DNA of 30,526 bases from CAJJBL01 sp964519035 (GTDB lineage Bacteria; Pseudomonadota; Alphaproteobacteria; Puniceispirillales; Marisalimonadaceae): NCBI GenBank assembly GCA_964519035.1, contig CAZFKZ010000021.1, positions 1 to 30,526 on the forward strand. The letters are read 5' to 3'. Position numbers and translations under genes: made by a program. The notes under the pieces were generated by a model. The model was not told the DNA's origin. It did no database searches and worked only from the letters and a program-made list of their open reading frames with translations. Positions 16,643-25,726 of the stretch are shown here, piece after piece; positions within the stretch are counted from its first letter, which is position 1, and every line of letters begins with the position of its first letter.

Positions 16643-16670
16643 ATTATAAAGTCAATAATACCTATCTTAA
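16643..16670 (-). promoter_or_regulatory. Predicted promoter of the YeiH-family gene
   Basis: On the minus strand TTAAGA (16670-16665) is followed after 16 bases by a perfect TATAAT (16648-16643). Transcription would start near 16636, leaving about 20 bases of leader with the GAGG site. The remaining space to 16838 presumably holds the TAXI promoter, but I could not single out a convincing pair there. Confidence 0.4.
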
Positions 16671-16827
16671 CTGAGTTTTATGTTAATTAGGAATATCAGA
16701 GTTATTTCTAATATTCACTCCATAAATTAATTTATTTTAAATAATTAGTCTAAAACAAAAAATTTGTTATTTTTATAAAATATAGTTAATATGTTCATAA
16801 TTTTGATTTTGAGACTTATAATTTAAT

Positions 16828-16841
16828 GGAGGAACGTTTTG
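16828..16841 (+). promoter_or_regulatory. Strong ribosome binding site setting a TTG start
   Basis: GGAGGA at 16828-16833 precedes TTG at 16839 by five bases. No in-frame ATG lies near, and starting here gives a complete signal peptide, so the TTG is the likely initiator of the TAXI binding protein. Confidence 0.7.
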
Positions 16842-18002
16842 ATCAAATCATATTTTAAAAAAACTTATATTCTTATATTGTCAGTAATTTTTTCTACCCT
16901 TGGTGGAATTAACCTTACATTAGCTGACAAATTACCAAAAAATATAGCTTGGACAGCCTACGGGACTACGTCTTCAGGTTATGCTCAATCAGTTGGCATT
17001 GGTCAAATGCTTAAAAAAAATCACGACGTTGATTTAAGAATTATTCCAGGAAAGAATGATGTATCAAGAATGGTACCTTTAAAAGCTGGTCAAGCTGAAA
17101 TATGTGCTTGCGGGATAGCAAGTTACTTTGCTCAAGAAGGTGTTTTCATGTTTGCTGGGAAAAAATGGGGACCAATGAAATTATATAATATATTTAATAA
17201 TATTGGAAGAAATGGACAAATGCTTGCAACTGCAGCAGATGCGAATATACAAACAATGGCTGATCTAAAAGGTAAGAGAGTAACATGGGTTAAAGGATCT
17301 CCTGCACTTAATGGAAATACTGCTGGATTTTTAGCATTTGGTGGGTTGACTTGGAAAGATGTTATTAAAGTTGAAGCCTCTGGTTGGGGTGCATCTGCAA
17401 ATGCCGTTTTAAATGGTCAAGCTGACGCTACAATGGGATCAACGGTTGGAAGTATATATAATAAATTAAATGCTTCACCACGTGGCCTATTCTTTCCTCC
17501 TATGCCTCATAGTGATAAAGAAGGATGGAACAGAGCTCAAAATACGTCACCTCATTTTTCTAAAGCTAAAATAACAAATTTTATTGGCTCAACTGCAAAT
17601 AATAAAACTATAGAAGGAAATAACTACCCTTACCCAATTTTTGTTACGCTTGAAAAAACATCTGAAAGTTTGACATACGAACTAACAAAATCTGTGATGA
17701 ATAATTACGATCAGTTTAAGGATTCAGGCCCTGGAATGGATGGATATCAATTATCTAACCAAAATCTTAATTGGATTTTTCCTTATCATCCAGGTGCTGT
17801 TAAATTATATAAAGAAAAAGGTGTCTGGACTGACAAACAGGATAGTCACAATAATTCTTTATTGAAAAGACAAGATGTATTAGCAGAAGCATGGAAAACA
17901 ACATTAAAAAGTAATGCTTCAGGCGATGCTTTCAAAGCCGAATGGTTAAAAAACAGAGCTTCAGCTTTAAAAAAAGCTGGTATGCCAATACCATTTAACT
18001 AA
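16839..18002 (+). CDS. TAXI family TRAP transporter solute-binding protein
   Basis: This 387-residue protein is the periplasmic binding component of a tripartite ATP-independent transporter of the TAXI type. The signal peptide comprises a basic start (KSYFKKTY), a hydrophobic core ILILSVIFSTLGGINLT, and probable cleavage near LADKLPK. The mature part has WTAYGTTSSGYAQSVGIGQM and RIIPGKNDVSRMVPLKAGQA, followed by a cysteine pair in ICACG, then MADLKGKRVTWVKGSPA. Translation begins at TTG with a strong GGAGGA. The fused permease starts 55 bases downstream, with a hairpin between. TAXI proteins bind organic acids or amino acids; the ligand here cannot be assigned. Confidence 0.92.
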   Translation: MIKSYFKKTYILILSVIFSTLGGINLTLADKLPKNIAWTAYGTTSSGYAQSVGIGQMLKKNHDVDLRIIPGKNDVSRMVPLKAGQAEICACGIASYFAQEGVFMFAGKKWGPMKLYNIFNNIGRNGQMLATAADANIQTMADLKGKRVTWVKGSPALNGNTAGFLAFGGLTWKDVIKVEASGWGASANAVLNGQADATMGSTVGSIYNKLNASPRGLFFPPMPHSDKEGWNRAQNTSPHFSKAKITNFIGSTANNKTIEGNNYPYPIFVTLEKTSESLTYELTKSVMNNYDQFKDSGPGMDGYQLSNQNLNWIFPYHPGAVKLYKEKGVWTDKQDSHNNSLLKRQDVLAEAWKTTLKSNASGDAFKAEWLKNRASALKKAGMPIPFN

Positions 18003-18010
18003 AATTAATT

Positions 18011-18033
18011 TAGAGGGACTAAATATCCCTCTA
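18011..18033. other. Intercistronic hairpin between binding protein and permease genes
   Basis: TAGAGGGA (18011-18018) pairs over eight bases with TCCCTCTA (18026-18033) around a 7-base loop, and a T-rich stretch TAATTTTATAT follows. It lies 8 bases after the TAXI stop. Such hairpins can partly terminate or stabilise the upstream message, which would give more binding protein than permease. Confidence 0.6.
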
Positions 18034-18057
18034 TAATTTTATATAGGCTAAAACAAA

Positions 18058-20025
18058 GTGTCAGAAAAATCTGAAAAAGTAATAGGTGTAAGAAATAGAT
18101 CTCCTAATCCAGTTTCTAAGTTTATACTCAGATTATCAGCAATATTATCAACAATGATTTCCTTTTATATGCTCTTCGGAGTTGGAAATTTTCTTAATAG
18201 CTATGTTTTACTTGATACTGAATATTTATATTCAATGTTGGCTTTATTACTTCCTTTACCTTTTTTATTATATCACCCAAATCCAAGCATAGGATCAAAA
18301 ATACCGTGGTATGACTATGCATTAGCCTTTTTGACATTTTTGATTTCGAGTTATTTTTGTATAAGTGGATCGTTAATTCTTGAAGAAGGTTGGGAATATT
18401 TGGCTCCTTATCATGCTAAGGTAATGGCCTTTATCTTATGGGCTTTAATTCTTGAAGCTAGCAGGAGAGCTGGTGGAAATGCTATTTTTATAATTTGCTT
18501 AGTAATATCCGCTTATCCTGCTATATCCTACCTTGCACCTGGTTTTTTAAACGCTCCTCCTCAAGCCTGGGATGTAACAGCTACTTATCATATTTTTGGA
18601 ACTGAAAGTATAATGGGTATTCCTATGAATGCTTTCGTAAACCTAGTAGTTGGATTTTTAATATTTGGAGTTGCACTTCAATATACAGGTGGTGGAGCTT
18701 TTTTTCTTAATCTTGCTTTTGCACTTCTTGGTAAGAAAAGAGGTGGTCCTGCAAAAGTGGCGATTTTTGCATCAGGTCTTATGGGATCTATGAGTGGTAG
18801 CGTAATAACAAATGTTCTTACAACTGGAGTCATGTCCATACCAGCTATGAAGAAAACAGGATTTTCTCCTAGTTATGCTGGAGGCGTAGAAGCTTGTGCA
18901 TCAACTGGAGGTGTTTTGATGCCTCCAGTTATGGGTGCTACTGCATTTGTAATGGCTACATTTCTGGAGTTACCCTATTCAGACATCATCATTGCAGCTG
19001 CCTTTCCATCTATTCTTTATTACTTTGGGTTATTTATGCAAATTGATGCATATGCTGCAAGGAACAATTTAAAAGGACTTCCAAGCGAAGAACTTCCAAG
19101 TTTGTTACAAGTCATCAAGGAAGGTTGGTATTACATCTTTGTTTTTACGATGCTAATTGTGATGCTGCTATATATGCAACGGGAGGCACAAGCACCATAT
19201 TATGCAACTGCAACATTATTGATTATAAACCAAATAGTTAAAATACACCGTTGGAGTTTTAAAAGATTCATGGAATTCATTGAAGGTGTAGGCGCCCTTT
19301 TTGCAGAACTTGCAGGTATTCTAGCTGCAATAGGACTAATTATAGGATCACTTACCTTCACTGGGAAAGTTGGCACAATTACTTATGAACTAGTTAATTT
19401 TGCAGGAGACTCTGTATTTATTCTTTTAATAATGGGTGCTCTAACAAGTTTTGTTTTAGGAATAGGAATGACTGTAACAGCTGCATATTTATTTCTTGCT
19501 GTAACACTAGCACCAGCTTTAACCTCAAGTGGATTAGATAAACTCGCTGTTCATCTTTTTATGCTCTATTGGGGTATGATTTCTTTTATAACTCCACCCG
19601 TTGCTATTGGAGCATTCGCTGCAGCATCCGTTGCAGGTGCAAATGGTATGAAAACTGGTTTTCAAGCTATGAAATTAGGAAGTATTATATATTTTGTTCC
19701 CTTCTTTTTTGTATTGAACCCTGCTTTAATTGGAAATGGAACATATTATGAAATAATAACAGTTTTTACCTCAGCAGTAATAGGTATTATTTTACTTGCA
19801 AGTTCTCTTCAAGGATACTTAATTGGCCTAGGGAACATTGCCAAATTAAATAATTTTGAATGGCCCGCTAGAGCTATGCTAGGAATTTCAGGTATTCTAA
19901 TGGCCCTACCCGGTGGTGAATTAGTTGGTTACTCAAATTTACAAATAAACTTAACTTCATTTTTAATAGGCTTGCCAGCAATTCTTTTTATGGTTTTTAA
20001 AAATAAAGAAAAATTTACTTTATAA
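18058..20025 (+). CDS. TRAP transporter fused permease (4TM and 12TM subunits)
   Basis: This 655-residue inner membrane protein combines the small and large TRAP permease subunits, as is usual for TAXI systems. Many hydrophobic helices run through its length. The large-domain signatures are present: ASGLMGSMSGSVITNVLTTG (about 236-255), TGGVLMPPVMGATAFVMA, GMTVTAAYLFLAVTLAPAL and LYWGMISFITPPVAIGAFAA. The start is GTG at 18058, 55 bases after the binding protein and just after an intercistronic hairpin; no good ribosome binding site is seen. It uses a sodium or proton gradient to import the ligand captured by its partner. It ends 34 bases from the convergent pdeM gene. Confidence 0.93.
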   Translation: MSEKSEKVIGVRNRSPNPVSKFILRLSAILSTMISFYMLFGVGNFLNSYVLLDTEYLYSMLALLLPLPFLLYHPNPSIGSKIPWYDYALAFLTFLISSYFCISGSLILEEGWEYLAPYHAKVMAFILWALILEASRRAGGNAIFIICLVISAYPAISYLAPGFLNAPPQAWDVTATYHIFGTESIMGIPMNAFVNLVVGFLIFGVALQYTGGGAFFLNLAFALLGKKRGGPAKVAIFASGLMGSMSGSVITNVLTTGVMSIPAMKKTGFSPSYAGGVEACASTGGVLMPPVMGATAFVMATFLELPYSDIIIAAAFPSILYYFGLFMQIDAYAARNNLKGLPSEELPSLLQVIKEGWYYIFVFTMLIVMLLYMQREAQAPYYATATLLIINQIVKIHRWSFKRFMEFIEGVGALFAELAGILAAIGLIIGSLTFTGKVGTITYELVNFAGDSVFILLIMGALTSFVLGIGMTVTAAYLFLAVTLAPALTSSGLDKLAVHLFMLYWGMISFITPPVAIGAFAAASVAGANGMKTGFQAMKLGSIIYFVPFFFVLNPALIGNGTYYEIITVFTSAVIGIILLASSLQGYLIGLGNIAKLNNFEWPARAMLGISGILMALPGGELVGYSNLQINLTSFLIGLPAILFMVFKNKEKFTL

Positions 20026-20059
20026 TTTTATTTAATAAAAACTGAAATGAATTATTTAA

Positions 20060-20725
20060 CTAATGGACTAAATTTAAATTAGTAAATTTATAAACGCTTT
20101 TTTTGCCTAACATAAATATATCGTAATAATTACTTAAATATGGCTTCATGATATTACTATTAATATTTAAGCCTCCAGTAAATGTCCCAAAAGAAGGTAA
20201 AATTAAATGATTTTTAGAATGGATAAGACATTTTTCAGTAATTTTTTTACTCCCAACTTTCACTGAAGCAACTGGGTGAAAATGTCCTGAAACTTGATAC
20301 TGATTATTTAGCTTAGCCTCATGAGTGAAATGAATATTATCAATAACATAATCATGGTAAAAAGTAATTTTTTCTAATTTCATTTTATTTTCATGGTTTC
20401 CTAAAATAAAAATAACATTATAATTGTCTAATATATATCTCAATAAACCTTGTGATTTTAAATCCATTCTTTCTAATGCACCTTCATCATGGAACGTATC
20501 GCCAAGTAAAATAATTTTATTTATTTTATTTATTTTCATTGAGTATATGAGTTTATTAAGTGTTGCTTCACTATCAAAAGGCGGAATAAGCTGGCCTGTT
20601 TCCGCATAACTAGAACCTTTTTCAAGATGCAAATCTGAGACTATTGCAATATTTTTTTTAAACCAAAATAATATACCTTCATGATGAATCTCAAATTCAT
20701 GATTATTAAATTTTAATTTTTTAAT
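20060..20725 (-). CDS. pdeM: Ligase-associated DNA damage response endonuclease PdeM
   Basis: This calcineurin-like metallophosphoesterase is the fourth partner of the helicase-exonuclease-ligase repair set. All five metal motifs are visible: SDLHLEKGS, LGDTFHDEGA, ILGNHEN, FTHEA and SGHFHP. The start is the odd part. The frame is open from 20725, beginning just beyond an in-frame TAA at 20728-20726, and codes for a family-like N-terminus containing HHEGILFWFKKNIAIVSD. There is no ATG, GTG or TTG ahead of the SDLH motif; the first such codon is TTG 20632 inside it, which would delete its Asp. I therefore place the start at the ATT codon 20725, overlapping the helicase stop by 5 bases, giving 221 residues. 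A sequencing indel or a shorter protein are alternatives. Confidence 0.75.
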   Translation of the reverse strand: MKKLKFNNHEFEIHHEGILFWFKKNIAIVSDLHLEKGSSYAETGQLIPPFDSEATLNKLIYSMKINKINKIILLGDTFHDEGALERMDLKSQGLLRYILDNYNVIFILGNHENKMKLEKITFYHDYVIDNIHFTHEAKLNNQYQVSGHFHPVASVKVGSKKITEKCLIHSKNHLILPSFGTFTGGLNINSNIMKPYLSNYYDIFMLGKKSVYKFTNLNLVH

Positions 20726-23144
20726 TTAACCCAACTTCCGTTAACATTTCATTTTCTAATTCTTCTAAATAAAATTCATTTAGATCTGATTTATTAATAG
20801 ATTCTCTATTTATTTCAAGAACAAGTGGAATAGCTAATGGAGAAATTTGTTCTAGTTTTTGATAGACAATTTTGTTTTTAGTTCTTTTAAAAAAATTGCT
20901 CAATCTATCTAGATCTATCAATCCTCTGTAGGCATCTTCTCTTGCAGCTTCTAATAAAATATGATTGGGTTCGTGTTTTTTTAAAACATTAAAAATTAAA
21001 TCAGAATTAAAAATTATTTGTTTTCCAGTTTTAACTTGGCCTGGTAATTTCTTTTCAATTAAACCTGATATTATTGCTGCTTCTCTAAAATTTTTCTTTA
21101 AAAGTGGGGTTTCTTCAAGCCATTCTAATAAATCATCTAACATTAAATCCTCGTTAAACAATAGATCCATCTCTTCTATACAATTCATTGACCACATTGC
21201 TAAGGCATAATCAGTTGCAACAAATCCAAGTGGTTTATATCCCATTCTTTGCATTCTTTTTGATAAAAGAAAACCAAGAGTTTGGTTAGCATTTCTTCCT
21301 TCAAAGGAATAACAAACTAAAAAGAACCTTTTTTTATTATTTATTTTTCTAGGGAATGTTTCTAATAAAAGTTGGTTTGTAGAGGGCATTACTGAAAATT
21401 TAGACTGTAAATTCAACCAATCTTTTACCTGTTCAGGAAAATTTTCCCAATATGACTTTTTAGTTAATAGTTTTCTAACCAGGGCTGAAAGTTCTGAACT
21501 TATAGGAAGCCTCCCTCCTGCATATGAAGGAATTTGAGGATGTTTATCCTTAGTGACTTTAACATTTATATTATTATTATTAATGCCCAAAAACTTTAAA
21601 ACTCTACCCCCAAAAAGAAAAGTATCCCCTTCAGTCAATCCTTCAATAAACCATTCTTCTATTTGACCTAAAGTTTTATTACCTAACTTAACTTTCAACA
21701 TATAGGATTCAACAATTGTACCAGAATTCATTCTATATTTATTTCTAACGCTAGAATTTTGAATTGCGTATAAATTATTTTTATTTAATCCAATCTTTGA
21801 ATATTTTTCATAATGTTTTAGAGAATAACCTCCATTTTTTACAAACTCCAAAACTTTTAGAAACTTTGTTTTTTTTAGCTCTCTATAAGGCCAAGAACTT
21901 ATGATCTCTTTGTATAAATTGTCAACATCAAATGGATTACTACATGCAACAGCAAGTATATGTTGCGCTAAAACATCAGTACTTCCAATTTTATCTATAT
22001 CTCCATCAATTATATTGTTTTCTATTGCATTAATTGCAGAAACACATTCCAAATATTCAAATCTATTAGCTGGAACTAATAATGCTTTTGAAGGTTCATT
22101 AAACCTATGATTACTTCTACCTATTCTTTGTAGAAATCTTGCTATCCCTTTTGGAGATCCTATCTGAATAACTAAATCAACCCTACCCCAATCAATTCCA
22201 AGATCTAAAGAGCTAGTTGCAACCACACAATCTAATTCTCCTATAGACATTAAATTTTCTACTTTTCTTCGAATTTCTTTTTCTAGGCTTCCATGATGGA
22301 TTGCAATTTTATAGAAGTTTTCATTTTCGTGCCAAAGCTTATTAAAAATTAACTCTGCTTGAGCTCTTGTATTAACAAAAATTATAGTGACACAAGATTT
22401 TTTGATTTGTTGATAAATATCTGAGATTGCATAAGTAGCCATATGACCTGACCAAGGCATTCTATTAAGAGAACTTAAAATTTGAATAGAGGGTTGTGAA
22501 TTTTCTGCAACATTAATTAATTTAGTTTTTTTCTTATTTGATAAAAAATTAAGGACTGCTTCTTTGTTTTTGATAGTTGCTGATAATCCAATCCTATTAC
22601 ACTCAGGGGCTATCGTATTTAATCTAGATAAATTTAAAGAAAGTAAATCACCTCTTTTAGAGTTAACAAGGCTGTGAATTTCATCTATTATTAAATACCT
22701 TATAGATTTAAAATAATCATTTGCTTTTGTGTCAGCCATTAATAAAGCAAAGGATTCTGGCGTGGTCATCAACATATGTGGTGGTAGTAATTTCTGTCTG
22801 GATTTCTTATAATTAGAAGTGTCACCAGTACGTGTTTCAACTCTAATATTTAAATTTTGATCTTCAATAGGTTTAGTTAAGTTTCTATGGACATCAACTG
22901 TTAAAGCCTTTAATGGAGAAATATAGAGAGTGTGAAGTTTATTATCTAACCTTTCATTTTTGATTAAATCATCTAATGAAGGTAGGAAACCTGCTAGTGT
23001 TTTCCCTCCTCCTGTAGGAGCAACTAAAAGTATATCAAAGTTACTTTTTGATAACTCTAATGTCTTTAGTTGATGATCATAAAAAGACCAGTTATTTTTT
23101 TTTAACCAGGTTTCTATAGGATGAGGCTTTAAATTATCTAACAT
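20721..23144 (-). CDS. Ligase-associated DEXH-box helicase (Lhr-like)
   Basis: This 807-residue superfamily 2 DNA helicase has the ligase-associated architecture. Walker A is APTGGGKT (42-49), motif Ia is SPLKAL, motif II is DEIH (154-157), motif III is SAT (188-190), and motif VI is QRIGRSNHR (339-347). The long C-terminal region contains the Lhr-like winged-helix area and the conserved YAGGRLPISSELSALV. It acts with the exonuclease, ligase and PdeM in repair of DNA damage. The ATG at 23144 lies back to back with the exonuclease start 18 bases away (3 bases from that gene's alternative ATG), and no ribosome binding site is seen. Its stop overlaps the proposed pdeM start. Confidence 0.95.
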   Translation of the reverse strand: MLDNLKPHPIETWLKKNNWSFYDHQLKTLELSKSNFDILLVAPTGGGKTLAGFLPSLDDLIKNERLDNKLHTLYISPLKALTVDVHRNLTKPIEDQNLNIRVETRTGDTSNYKKSRQKLLPPHMLMTTPESFALLMADTKANDYFKSIRYLIIDEIHSLVNSKRGDLLSLNLSRLNTIAPECNRIGLSATIKNKEAVLNFLSNKKKTKLINVAENSQPSIQILSSLNRMPWSGHMATYAISDIYQQIKKSCVTIIFVNTRAQAELIFNKLWHENENFYKIAIHHGSLEKEIRRKVENLMSIGELDCVVATSSLDLGIDWGRVDLVIQIGSPKGIARFLQRIGRSNHRFNEPSKALLVPANRFEYLECVSAINAIENNIIDGDIDKIGSTDVLAQHILAVACSNPFDVDNLYKEIISSWPYRELKKTKFLKVLEFVKNGGYSLKHYEKYSKIGLNKNNLYAIQNSSVRNKYRMNSGTIVESYMLKVKLGNKTLGQIEEWFIEGLTEGDTFLFGGRVLKFLGINNNNINVKVTKDKHPQIPSYAGGRLPISSELSALVRKLLTKKSYWENFPEQVKDWLNLQSKFSVMPSTNQLLLETFPRKINNKKRFFLVCYSFEGRNANQTLGFLLSKRMQRMGYKPLGFVATDYALAMWSMNCIEEMDLLFNEDLMLDDLLEWLEETPLLKKNFREAAIISGLIEKKLPGQVKTGKQIIFNSDLIFNVLKKHEPNHILLEAAREDAYRGLIDLDRLSNFFKRTKNKIVYQKLEQISPLAIPLVLEINRESINKSDLNEFYLEELENEMLTEVGLN

Positions 23145-23162
23145 AAAATGTATATATTACTT

Positions 23163-24149
23163 ATGATTTGGATCGATAAAAATTTACATATAAAACCAAT
23201 TAATACACATATAGATCCTTATAGGCCAGTGGAAAATGCCATTATAACTCATGCACATGCTGATCACGCAAAACCTGGTCATAAGAACGTTCTTGCAACA
23301 AAAGAAACTATTGAAATCATGAAAATTAGATATGGAGAGAATTGCGCTTCTAATTTTCAGGAATTAAATTTAAATCAAAAAATTGAGATTGGAGATATTT
23401 CTGTTACTTTTTATCCAGCAGGACATATTTTAGGTAGCGTCCAAGTTTTGGCAGAATTCAAAGGACATAAAATTAACTTTACTGGTGACTACAAAACTAC
23501 AAAAGATCTTACTTGTACAAATTTTGAACCCGTAAAATGCCATACATTGGTTACGGAAGCTACATTTGGATTGCCCGTTTTCCAACACCCAAACGAAAAA
23601 AAAGAAATTCAAAAATTAATAAAATCTTTGTCGTTATTTCCTGAAAGACCCCATTTAGTTGGGGTTTATGCATTGGGAAAAGCTCAAAGAGTTATAAATT
23701 TATTGAGGTTGGAGGGATATGATAAAAACATCTTTATTCACGGTTCTTTAGAAAAACTATGTGATTATTATGATAAAAATCATATCAAGTTAGGTGATTT
23801 AACTAAAGTCAATTTGAGTAATAAAAACCAATATAATGGTCAAATTATTTTAGCACCTCCATCAGCAATAAAAAATGTCTGGGCAAGAAAATTTGAAGAT
23901 CCAATAATTTGTCAAGCTTCAGGGTGGATGGCTATAAAACAAAGAGCCAAGCAGAGTTTAGTTGAACTTCCTTTAATTTTATCAGATCACGCTGATTGGA
24001 GTGAACTAACTCAATATATTAAATTTACCAATGCAGAAAAAATTTATGTAACACACGGTAGAGAAGAGGCTATTATTCATTGGTGTCGTATAAACAATAT
24101 TGATGCAACTCCTTTGTCGTTATCAGGAAGAGACGATGAGGAGCAGTAA
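23163..24149 (+). CDS. Ligase-associated DNA exonuclease (metallo-beta-lactamase / beta-CASP)
   Basis: This is a 328-residue nuclease related to mRNA 3'-end processing factors and SNM1. Zinc motifs are ITHAHADHAKPGH near the N-terminus, FTGDYK, TEATFG, and the beta-CASP region with YALGKAQR, LSDHADW and VTHGREE. It processes ends at damage sites with its partner helicase and ligase. I prefer ATG 23163 (MIWIDKNLHI), which matches the usual length of the family's N-terminus; ATG 23148 would add MYILL. Neither has a ribosome binding site. Its stop TAA overlaps the ligase ATG by one base, and the GAGGAG in its last codons serves the ligase, so translation of the two is coupled. Confidence 0.93.
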   Translation: MIWIDKNLHIKPINTHIDPYRPVENAIITHAHADHAKPGHKNVLATKETIEIMKIRYGENCASNFQELNLNQKIEIGDISVTFYPAGHILGSVQVLAEFKGHKINFTGDYKTTKDLTCTNFEPVKCHTLVTEATFGLPVFQHPNEKKEIQKLIKSLSLFPERPHLVGVYALGKAQRVINLLRLEGYDKNIFIHGSLEKLCDYYDKNHIKLGDLTKVNLSNKNQYNGQIILAPPSAIKNVWARKFEDPIICQASGWMAIKQRAKQSLVELPLILSDHADWSELTQYIKFTNAEKIYVTHGREEAIIHWCRINNIDATPLSLSGRDDEEQ

Positions 24150-25726
24150 TGAAAGCATTTAGTGAGCTTATAAACAAACTGCTATTGACTTCATCTAGAA
24201 ACAGAAAAATTTTAATTCTTTCTGATTATTTTAAAAACACTTTAGATCCTGAAAGAGGATATACACTTGCAATCTTAACCAATAGTTTAGAACTTAAAAA
24301 TATTCCTATTTCAAAATTAAAACATATTGTTCATGAAAATATAGATAAAGAATTATTTGCTTTATCATATGATTATGTAGGAGATTTAGCAGAGACGATT
24401 TCTTTAATATGGACTAAAAAAGAAATAGGTAATTTACCAACAATTTCAAAGATAATATCAACTTTAAAAATAACTAAAAAAGAAGATATGCAAGAAATTA
24501 TTGAAAATTTCCTTAATATTGGAAATGATACGGAGAGATGGGCTTTTATTAAATTATTAACTGGCGGCTTAAGGATAGGTGTCTCGTCTCGTTTGGCAAA
24601 ATCATCACTTGCTAATTTTAGCAATAAAAATTTAGATGAAATAGAAAAGATATGGCATGGACTTGAACCTCCTTATAAAAATTTATTTGATTGGTTATCT
24701 GGCAAAACTGAAATTCCTGAAATAGATATCAAAAAAACATTTAATCCAATGATGTTAGCCAACCCAATAACAAAGAAAGATTTTGATAACTTAAACCCAA
24801 ATGATTTTATTGCTGAGTGGAAATGGGATGGTATTCGAGTTCAAATAATTTTAAGTGACAATCAAACAAAAATTTTTTCTAGAACTGGTGATGATGTTAC
24901 AAATTCTTTCCCAGAAATAACAAATAATGAAAAATCTTTAGTTATACTTGATGGTGAGTTGCTAGTTGGTAAAAACTTTACTCCCTTGAAGTTTAATTTA
25001 CTTCAACAAAGAATTAATCGTAAAAAAGTTTCCGCAAAACATTTAATTGAATTACCTGCTTTTATTAAGCTTTATGATATTTTATTTCATGATTTTAATG
25101 ATGTTAGAAATGAACCTTGGCTCAAAAGGAGAGAAATTTTAGAAGATTGGTATTATGAAAATAAAAATAATTTTTTTGATATTTCAAAAGTTATAACTTT
25201 TTCAAATTGGGCTGAACTAAGCAACATCAAAGTAAATGATATTGTAGATGATCAACATGAAGGTCTAATGATAAAAAAAAGAGATAGCCTTTATGTATCT
25301 GGAAGGCCAAAAGGTTATTGGTTCAAATGGAAAATTGATCCCAAAACAGTTGATGCTATCTTAATGTATGCTGTAAGAGGACATGGAAAAAGAAGTTCAT
25401 ATTACTCAGATTTTACTTTTGGTTTATGGGATGGAAATGAAATCTCACCAATCTGCAAAGCGTATTTTGGTTTTAATGATGATGAATTAAAAATTTTAGA
25501 TAAGTTTGTTAGAAATAATACTTTAAAAAAATTTGGGCCTGTTAGAGAAGTTAGTAAAACATTTGTTGTTGAAATAGCCTTTGACGCAATGAATATAAGT
25601 AAAAGGCATAAGTCTGGCATAGCTTTACGTTTCCCAAGAGTTAAAAGTCTAAGACAAGATAAGCCTGTTAGTGAAGTAATACAGTTATTTCAGTTTAAAT
25701 CAGAGTTTATTAAAGATTTTTCTTAA
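24149..25726 (+). CDS. ATP-dependent DNA ligase, cisplatin damage response type
   Basis: This 525-residue ligase belongs to the bacterial ATP-dependent group found with the DEXH helicase and exonuclease. An N-terminal DNA-binding domain (about 1-195, with LTGGLRIGVSSRLA at 137-150) precedes the nucleotidyltransferase domain. The adenylated lysine is Lys225 in EWKWDGIRV (K-x-D-G). Further motifs are SRTGDDVT, LDGELLV, EGLMIKK and YWFKWKID. The OB-fold end carries VVEIAFDAMNISKRHKSGIA and LRFPRVKSLRQDK. It seals nicks during repair in addition to the housekeeping NAD-dependent ligase that bacteria normally have. It starts inside a TAATG overlap with the exonuclease stop and has a good GAGGAG. 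Its last 17 bases overlap the convergent MmgE/PrpD gene. Confidence 0.96.
   Translation: MKAFSELINKLLLTSSRNRKILILSDYFKNTLDPERGYTLAILTNSLELKNIPISKLKHIVHENIDKELFALSYDYVGDLAETISLIWTKKEIGNLPTISKIISTLKITKKEDMQEIIENFLNIGNDTERWAFIKLLTGGLRIGVSSRLAKSSLANFSNKNLDEIEKIWHGLEPPYKNLFDWLSGKTEIPEIDIKKTFNPMMLANPITKKDFDNLNPNDFIAEWKWDGIRVQIILSDNQTKIFSRTGDDVTNSFPEITNNEKSLVILDGELLVGKNFTPLKFNLLQQRINRKKVSAKHLIELPAFIKLYDILFHDFNDVRNEPWLKRREILEDWYYENKNNFFDISKVITFSNWAELSNIKVNDIVDDQHEGLMIKKRDSLYVSGRPKGYWFKWKIDPKTVDAILMYAVRGHGKRSSYYSDFTFGLWDGNEISPICKAYFGFNDDELKILDKFVRNNTLKKFGPVREVSKTFVVEIAFDAMNISKRHKSGIALRFPRVKSLRQDKPVSEVIQLFQFKSEFIKDFS

Noticed and set aside
20060..20632. pdeM starting at TTG 20632
   Set aside because: This start falls inside the SDLH metal motif and would remove its Asp and the whole first strand, although the upstream frame encodes them.
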